10,301 bases of DNA, from assembly GCA_009785655.1 (NCBI GenBank), contig WQVW01000033.1:1-10301 (forward strand), written 5' to 3'. This DNA comes from Oscillospiraceae bacterium. Its GTDB lineage: Bacteria > Bacillota > Clostridia > Oscillospirales > Oscillospiraceae. Below the pieces are notes generated by a model. It was not told where the DNA came from and did no database searches. It was given only the letters and a program-made list of their open reading frames with translations. Shown here piece after piece: positions 6,029 to 10,301 of the stretch; the stretch's first letter is position 1; every line of letters begins with the position of its first letter. Made by a program: the position numbers and the translations under genes.

Positions 6029-6964
6029 TTATTCCTCTACACCGCGCATCTTCGGATCAAGCGCGTCGCGGATGCCGTCTCCAATCATGTTAAAACCAAA
6101 CACAAGGACGACAATCGCCAGTCCCGGGGCAATCGACAACAGCGGCAGATTCCCCAGCTGTGTGTACCCATCATTGGCCATGGTGCCCCACGCGGGATTC
6201 GGCGGCTGCAGGCCAAGCCCTATAAAACTCAGACCCGCTTCTGCCATAACCGCGCCGCCCATCATCATTGTCATTGTAACAATGATCGGAGAGATGCAGT
6301 TCGGCAAAATATGCTTGAGTGCTATGCTTATTTTTGAATCCCCCATCGCCCGGCTTGCCATGATATAGTCATTTTGTTTGATTGTCATAACCTGTCCATA
6401 GACCAGCCGGATATATCCGGGGAACATGCCCAGCGCGATTGCAAGCACGATGCCCATCACACCCCGGCCTATGATGGCACCGACAAGTATCATAATAACC
6501 AGCGGAGGAATTGAAATCCACGCGTCAGTCAGTCGCATGATTATGTCTTCCACCACTTTCCCGGAAAATCCGGCGATCAAACCGATTGCCGACCCGATGA
6601 TCGTGGAAATGATTACGGTGGCCACACCAGAGATCAATGCCAGTCTTGCGCCATATATAATGCGGCTTAACAAACATCTGCCAAGTTCATCGGTGCCAAG
6701 CGGATACGTACTGCTTGGCGGCTGCAAGTTGTTCATCAAATTCAGTCTGTAAGGGTCATGCGGCGCTAGCTGGCTTGGGAAAATACCCGCCACCAAAATC
6801 ACCAGCACCAAAAGCAGACCAAACAAAACAATTTTCCTACGGGCAAACACTTTGATAAAACGCTTAAACTCGTTTACCGGTGGAAGCGGCGGCTCCTCAA
6901 TCACCTGGAAGGGTTGTTGTCCATCCTGCGGATAACCCGAAGGAGTCTTTATATCTTCAGCCAT
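6029..6964 (-). CDS. Peptide/nickel-type ABC transporter permease, DppC/OppC-like
   Basis: This 311-residue protein is the second membrane subunit of a Dpp/Opp importer. After a Pro/Glu-rich cytoplasmic N-terminus (about 35 residues) come the OppC_N-type helix (KIVLFGLLLVLVILVAGIF), LAPHDPYRLNL and YPLGTDELGRCLLSRIIYGAR, all standard for DppC. The ATPase-contacting EAA loop is DYIMASRAMGDSKISIALKH followed by ILPN, and the C-terminus NMIGDGIRDALDPKMRG is canonical. Three in-frame ATGs are available: 7009 (31-base overlap with the preceding gene, no ribosome binding site), 6979 (TAATG overlap) and 6964. GGAGG at 6977-6973 lies 8 bases before 6964, so that start is chosen; starting at 6979 would add MEEEN. 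It is last in its operon, ending 5 bases from the shared terminator. Confidence 0.94.
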   Translation of the reverse strand: MAEDIKTPSGYPQDGQQPFQVIEEPPLPPVNEFKRFIKVFARRKIVLFGLLLVLVILVAGIFPSQLAPHDPYRLNLMNNLQPPSSTYPLGTDELGRCLLSRIIYGARLALISGVATVIISTIIGSAIGLIAGFSGKVVEDIIMRLTDAWISIPPLVIMILVGAIIGRGVMGIVLAIALGMFPGYIRLVYGQVMTIKQNDYIMASRAMGDSKISIALKHILPNCISPIIVTMTMMMGGAVMAEAGLSFIGLGLQPPNPAWGTMANDGYTQLGNLPLLSIAPGLAIVVLVFGFNMIGDGIRDALDPKMRGVEE

Positions 6965-6972
6965 ATTCTCTT

Positions 6973-6977
6973 CCTCC
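6973..6977 (-). promoter_or_regulatory. Ribosome binding site choosing the DppC-like start at 6964
   Basis: Read on the minus strand, the stop of the DppB-like gene and an ATG overlap as TAATG (6981-6977), followed at once by GGAGG (6977-6973) and, after 8 bases, a second ATG (6964). The Shine-Dalgarno serves the second ATG and would itself be translated if the first were used. Confidence 0.7.
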
Positions 6978-6978
6978 A

Positions 6979-7968
6979 TTACGCTAATTGAATACGCGGA
7001 TCGACCCATACATACATAAGATCCACAACCAGGTTTGACATGACGGTAATAAACGTCAACAGCACCGTGGTCGCCTGTACGACATTATAGTCATTAGACT
7101 GCATCGCTTGCACCAGCAGTGCGCCCATTCCGGGAACCACGAAAATCGTCTCAACAACGACGGATCCTCCGAAAATCCCGCGAATCATTCCGCCAAACCC
7201 TGAAACAATCGGCATCAACCCATTCTTCATTACGTGGCGGAAAATAACAGTCTTCTCACGCATTCCTTTTGCCCACGCTGTGCGGACATGGTCTGCGTTC
7301 AGCACATCCAGCATGGCAGAGCGCGTCATCCTTGACAATCCGCCGATTCCGCCAATCGACAACGTTACAACCGGCAGAATTGTCCGCCTGATACTTTGGC
7401 CGACATCCCCCCGCCATGGCAGGTGGAATCCCCAAATCGGCAGCCATTCCAGCAGAAATCCAAATACCCATACAAGCAAAATAGCTATCAAAAATGCCGG
7501 CACGGTCATTCCAAAGTTCCCAAATGAAGTCACCACGCTGTCTATGAGCTTTCCGTTGCGAACCGCAGCCACTACACCTAAAAATATACCTAAAACAACA
7601 GTTACGATTAACGAAAGAACACCAAGGTATACCGTAACGGCCATTCGTCTTCCCACTTCAGTGCGTATGTCATAATTCCGTACCATTGACCTGCCAAAAT
7701 CTCCCCTAAGCATACGGCCAAGCCAATTCACAAACTGTATAGGTATTGGCAAATCAAGCCCGTGTTCGGCAAAAATGCGATCCATCAGCTCTTGTTGCAT
7801 TACAGGATCCAGCACCTCGCCTGCCTGCATTCGTGAGTTTATCTCCTGATCCACCAGTGCAGAGACCGGACACCCTGGCGTCATGCGTATGAGAATGAAA
7901 ACAACCATGCTGACAAGAAGCACTATAAACAATGAACTCACCAGTCTACGAACAATAAATGCTACCAT
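6979..7968 (-). CDS. Peptide/nickel-type ABC transporter permease, DppB/OppB-like
   Basis: This 329-residue protein is the first membrane subunit. The N-terminus MVAFIVRRLVSSLFIVLLVS and the FILIRMTPGCP segment match the OppB/DppB N-terminal region. A long extracellular loop follows (residues about 33-95, with VNWLGRMLRGDFGRSM), then the transport domain with TVPAFLIAILLVWVFG, the EAA loop DHVRTAWAKGMREKTVIFRH and the closing LMYVWVDPRIQLA. Upstream of ATG 7968 the ribosome binding site is weak: GTGGA ends 5 bases before it, while a better AAGGAAGGG is 13 bases away, too far for optimum use. Translation may be less efficient than for its neighbours. The stop shares a base with an ATG of the next gene. 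Confidence 0.94.
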   Translation of the reverse strand: MVAFIVRRLVSSLFIVLLVSMVVFILIRMTPGCPVSALVDQEINSRMQAGEVLDPVMQQELMDRIFAEHGLDLPIPIQFVNWLGRMLRGDFGRSMVRNYDIRTEVGRRMAVTVYLGVLSLIVTVVLGIFLGVVAAVRNGKLIDSVVTSFGNFGMTVPAFLIAILLVWVFGFLLEWLPIWGFHLPWRGDVGQSIRRTILPVVTLSIGGIGGLSRMTRSAMLDVLNADHVRTAWAKGMREKTVIFRHVMKNGLMPIVSGFGGMIRGIFGGSVVVETIFVVPGMGALLVQAMQSNDYNVVQATTVLLTFITVMSNLVVDLMYVWVDPRIQLA

Positions 7969-8010
7969 AGTATTCCACTAACCCTTCCTTTCCGTCAGGC
8001 TCTTAAATAT

Positions 8011-8047
8011 CCAGAGGAGCGGAGGCATGTTGCCTCCGCCTCTCTGG
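8011..8047 (-). promoter_or_regulatory. Intercistronic stem-loop between binding-protein and permease genes
   Basis: GCGGAGGCA (8019-8027) pairs with TGCCTCCGC (8031-8039) around a 3-base loop. After a two-by-two internal mismatch, CCAGAG (8011-8016) pairs with CTCTGG (8042-8047). On the minus strand the hairpin is followed by ATATTTAAGAG, not a real T tract, so full termination is unlikely. It sits about 30 bases after the binding-protein stop and 42 bases before the permease start. Inference: differential expression of an abundant binding protein over its permeases. Confidence 0.72.
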
Positions 8048-8055
8048 CAATTTTT

Positions 8056-8084
8056 CGATTCGATAAACTAATTATCGTTAATCG
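8056..8084 (-). promoter_or_regulatory. Small A/T-rich inverted repeat over the stop codon
   Basis: CGATAA (8061-8066) pairs with TTATCG (8072-8077) around ACTAA. The outer CGATT (8056-8060) pairs with AATCG (8080-8084) with a two-base bulge. The second arm covers the stop codon of the binding-protein gene. It is weak and may have no function; it stands next to the stronger hairpin at 8011-8047. Confidence 0.3.
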
Positions 8085-9730
8085 GCTTGTAACCACGTTC
8101 TATAGTAGAATAACATATGGTCTGTCGGTATCCAACCGGCCACTCTTGGGTGCAGGATATGCATGTTTCCTTGATGCCACAGCGGTATCAAGTGCAGGTG
8201 ATTGTGATCTAACACGTAGTCAGCCAGTGCCAGCGCATGGGCTGTGTTGTCCCCGACGAAGAACATCGAGTCAATCAGGTACTGCATTCTCTCAGTCGGT
8301 ACCAGTGAAACCCAGTTAGGCAGAGTGCCTTCGACATGCTCAAAGTTAACTCTTCCGCTGTCCTCAGCGTGGAACCAAGAGATGAAGTTACAGATCAGGA
8401 TGCCATCCCAACCAGTTTCGCGGCGTAATTCCGTGAAAGATGGTGGATCTAGGAATTCCAGCTCTGCATTAATGCCGACGTCTGCAAGCATACTCGCCAC
8501 TGCAACGGCAGCCGCGTCAGTGATTGAACCTGGGCGCGGGTAAAGCGTTGTGGTGAAGCCATCTGCGTAGCCCGCTTCAGCCAGCAGTTCTCTGGCTCTG
8601 TCTGGGTTAAATGCCGGTGCGCCGTAATTCGGGTCTGGATTGCGGCCGCGGAAGCCAGGCGGCACATACTGAAGTGTCGGCATATGGACGCCGAAACCAA
8701 GTGCGCTGGTGATTCCATCACGGTCTATCGCCATAGAGATCGCTTGACGTACCAGCGGATTTCTCAGCGGGCTGTTAGGATCGTTGGTGTTTTCCATAAC
8801 GATGGTCACTGTTTGGTTACGCAGTGCCATGATGTGGTATCCCATGTCTTGGAACATACCAGCTTGCTCTGCCGTATTGGTGTTGACGATGTCAAATCTG
8901 CCTTCACCTTCTGCTTGGAGGCCGATGTTTTGAACCATGATGTCAGTGGCCCAAACCATGGTCACGCCATCAAGATAAGGTCTGCCTTCTTGCCAGTAGT
9001 TTTCATGACGCTCAAATGCGACGTGAGAACCTGGAACCACGTCCACGACTCTGAACGGGCCTGCGCTGATTGGTGTTTGCTCCAGCAGCTCATTGCCGCC
9101 ATGCTCATATATCTCTCTGGAAGTGACCCAGCCTGTTGTGATTGCAGGCGTGGCGTTTCTCATATGATCCCAGTAGAAGCGGATGGTGTAGTCGCCAGTT
9201 GCTTCAACATAGATCATGCCTGCCGGCCAAGCTTGGTAATAGTCCATTCTATCTGCAACCCATGCGAACAGGTGTGCATCAACATATTCCGCCGGATTGA
9301 GGAAGTGCGGGTGGAGGTAGACGCCCGGGCGAATAGTATGCTCAACATAGTACAAGCCATTTTCGCCTCTGGTTTCGTCTCTGCCAACCGTATAGCCTGT
9401 GGACAGTATCAGTCTTGTGCTGCCGTCAGGATATTGTCCGGTCAAACTTTCTGTAAACGGATTGATAACCGCATTAAAACCGAGTGTCGGATCCCATGGC
9501 AAGCCTATCGGGCCGCCGGGTTCGCCTGCAGTTGCGAAGTATAACGTTCCGCCTCTTCTGGGGCCGCCTTCTGGCGGTTCCGGCGGGGCTGGGGTTTCAC
9601 CGGGTTGTGTCGGTGCCGGGTCGGTAGCTGTCGGTGTGTCACCTGTGCCAGACTCTGACGGCGTACATGCCGCCACCAGGGCAACGATCATCACTAACGC
9701 TAATAGAATGCCTAGAATTTTCTTTTTCAT
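8078..9730 (-). CDS. Peptide/nickel-type ABC transporter solute-binding lipoprotein (SBP_bac_5 family)
   Basis: This 550-residue protein captures the solute outside the cell for the two permeases encoded downstream. The start is ATG 9730, with AAGGAG (9742-9737) 6 bases upstream; it yields MKKKILGILLALVMIVALVA followed by AC, a lipoprotein signal peptide with lipobox LVAAC and lipidated Cys22. An in-frame ATG at 9811 would place 27 polar residues before the signal peptide and lies in the leader, so it is rejected. Residues 23-57 form a Thr/Pro/Glu-rich linker, then RRGGTL (58-63) opens the binding domain. Family hallmarks are FRVVDVVPGSHVAFERHENYW, LRNPLVRQAISMAIDRDGI and FNPDRARELLAEAGYADG. 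Members bind dipeptides, oligopeptides, nickel or other solutes, and the ligand here cannot be read. Length and fold are normal. Confidence 0.93.
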   Translation of the reverse strand: MKKKILGILLALVMIVALVAACTPSESGTGDTPTATDPAPTQPGETPAPPEPPEGGPRRGGTLYFATAGEPGGPIGLPWDPTLGFNAVINPFTESLTGQYPDGSTRLILSTGYTVGRDETRGENGLYYVEHTIRPGVYLHPHFLNPAEYVDAHLFAWVADRMDYYQAWPAGMIYVEATGDYTIRFYWDHMRNATPAITTGWVTSREIYEHGGNELLEQTPISAGPFRVVDVVPGSHVAFERHENYWQEGRPYLDGVTMVWATDIMVQNIGLQAEGEGRFDIVNTNTAEQAGMFQDMGYHIMALRNQTVTIVMENTNDPNSPLRNPLVRQAISMAIDRDGITSALGFGVHMPTLQYVPPGFRGRNPDPNYGAPAFNPDRARELLAEAGYADGFTTTLYPRPGSITDAAAVAVASMLADVGINAELEFLDPPSFTELRRETGWDGILICNFISWFHAEDSGRVNFEHVEGTLPNWVSLVPTERMQYLIDSMFFVGDNTAHALALADYVLDHNHLHLIPLWHQGNMHILHPRVAGWIPTDHMLFYYRTWLQAD

Positions 9731-9736
9731 ATGCTT

Positions 9737-9742
9737 CTCCTT
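9737..9742 (-). promoter_or_regulatory. Ribosome binding site fixing the binding-protein start at 9730
   Basis: On the minus strand AAGGAG is followed by six bases (AAGCAT) and then ATG 9730. Two other in-frame ATGs, at 9811 and 9745, lie upstream of or next to this site and lack a site of their own. Confidence 0.85.
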
Positions 9743-9834
9743 CATAAAATGTATACACGACTGGATACCTTGCTTGTTGCATTTATATGTATCAGCATCA
9801 CGCAAAAACATGACATCCAGAACTGTTACGCTAT

Positions 9835-9863
9835 ACTATAACAAATGCACACTATTACTGCAA
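9835..9863 (-). promoter_or_regulatory. Extended -10 promoter of the peptide-type importer operon
   Basis: On the minus strand TTGCAG (9863-9858) is followed after 17 bases by TATAGT (9840-9835), and TGT directly before it supplies the TGn of an extended -10 element. Transcription should start near 9828, giving a leader of about 98 bases before ATG 9730. The leader shows no riboswitch or T-box signature that I can recognise. Five of six -10 bases and three of six -35 bases match consensus. Confidence 0.65.
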
Positions 9864-9971
9864 CACTTACAAAAATGTTTGGGTGTATCAACAAAGATTT
9901 CGGCCTTGTTTTAGCAAAAATGACTACATTTAAAATTGTCAAGCCCCGAACTGGATATTCATTCAATTTTT

Positions 9972-9998
9972 AGCGATCATTTTGTGCACATAATCGCT
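9972..9998 (-). terminator. Weak inverted repeat after the MATE gene
   Basis: AGCGAT (9972-9977) and ATCGCT (9993-9998) pair, and pairing can extend to 9 bp including one G-U around a 9-base loop. It begins one base after the stop codon of the MATE gene. On the minus strand the following bases are AAAAATTG, so a T tract is missing and terminator function is doubtful. The rest of 9864-9971 shows no gene and no better terminator. Confidence 0.3.
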
Positions 9999-9999
9999 T

Positions 10000-10301
10000 T
10001 TACGTCTCACCGGCAATCTGCAGTTTTTCTAATTTACCGCCGGAGAGTTTTACTTTATAATAGATAAGGCACAGTATAAGCGAAACAAGCGTCGCCGCCG
10101 GGGTGCCTATTCCAACATGGAACAGCGTCGCGTCCGGGATTCGACTGAATGCCCACGTCACCGGAATACGCACAAGGAACGCCGCAATCGTTTCCGCCAC
10201 CGCAACGAAAGTTGTCCGACCACAGCCGTTCAAGAACCCAGTAATACACAGCACAAAGCTTAACAGCACCAAATCCCAAGAAAAAGCCACAATGAACTCC
10301 G
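10000..10301 (-). CDS. MATE-family efflux transporter, C-terminal part (5' end outside window)
   Basis: The frame is open from the right edge to TAA at 10000-10002, about 99 residues. The GTG at 10290 is an internal valine: the frame continues upstream of it (E-F-I) to the edge. The segment FLNGCGRTTFVAVAETIAAF followed by LVRIPVTWAFSRI, and HVGIGTPAATLVSLILCLIY, correspond to the last two or three helices of MATE (NorM/DinF-type) proteins, where FNGxGxT.F and VRIP are widely conserved. It ends in a short basic-to-acidic cytoplasmic tail (KVKLSGGKLEKLQ). MATE proteins expel cationic drugs or metabolites in exchange for Na+ or H+. It lies on the same strand as the peptide-importer operon, 269 bases away, but that operon has its own promoter, so the two are probably independent. 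Confidence 0.82.
   Translation of the reverse strand, partial: EFIVAFSWDLVLLSFVLCITGFLNGCGRTTFVAVAETIAAFLVRIPVTWAFSRIPDATLFHVGIGTPAATLVSLILCLIYYKVKLSGGKLEKLQIAGET

Noticed and set aside
8051..8060. TTTTT run after the 8011-8047 hairpin suggesting a + strand terminator
   Set aside because: No + strand gene ends here, so it is more economical to read the hairpin as part of the minus-strand operon; the T run lies on the wrong side for that strand.
8684..9544. Long open frame (286 residues) on the + strand opposite the binding-protein gene
   Set aside because: It is the antisense shadow of a clearly coding minus-strand gene; the product is rich in Cys/His with no family resemblance and it has no ribosome binding site or promoter of its own.
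9399..9914. 171-residue + strand frame, Gly/Ser/Val-rich, running past the binding-protein start
   Set aside because: The Gly/Val-rich part is the antisense image of the Pro/Thr-rich linker and signal peptide; codon pattern follows the minus strand.

Overview
The window looks like core transport territory from a moderate-GC, low-pathogenic-signal Gram-positive anaerobe, most likely a clostridial lineage. The support is indirect: strong GGAGG-type ribosome binding sites before most genes, a lipoprotein signal peptide (LVAAC lipobox) on the one complete solute-binding protein, a TTG start with a good Shine-Dalgarno, and hairpin terminators with A/T tracts. I see no phage, transposase, integron, CRISPR, tRNA or rRNA sequence.

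Region 1 (1-4416, + strand) is a branched-chain (or other neutral/hydrophobic) amino-acid ABC importer in the classical order livJ-livH-livM-livG-livF. The binding-protein gene is cut by the left edge. A 16-bp stem-loop (907-942) separates it from the two permease genes, which are followed by two ATPase genes joined by 8-nt overlaps. A GC-rich hairpin at 4393-4416 closes the operon.

Region 2 (4417-6023) is a monocistronic unit: about 250 bases without a convincing gene, a clear sigma-A type promoter (4610-4638) with a 10-bp direct repeat around its -10 element, and a 431-residue SLC13/DASS-family sodium:anion (probably dicarboxylate) symporter starting at TTG 4673. A perfect 24-bp inverted repeat (5973-6023) serves as terminator for both this gene and the operon converging on it.

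Region 3 (6029-9863, - strand) is a peptide/nickel-type (Dpp/Opp) ABC importer operon, read right to left: extended -10 promoter, lipoprotein solute-binding protein, stem-loops, DppB-like permease, DppC-like permease, terminator. No ATPase gene belongs to it, so the motor must be encoded elsewhere.

Region 4 (10000-10301, - strand) is the C-terminal end of a MATE-family multidrug/Na+ antiporter that runs off the right edge.

Together the genes describe scavenging of amino acids, peptides and small carboxylates plus an efflux pump. All families are well known. The points worth a second look are regulatory or local: stem-loops placed between binding protein and permease in both ABC operons, look-alike terminators on both sides of the symporter gene, a changed second SNT motif in the symporter, an ATPase-less peptide importer, and small open frames in the 4417-4609 gap. 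I did not find evidence for a new kind of biological system here.
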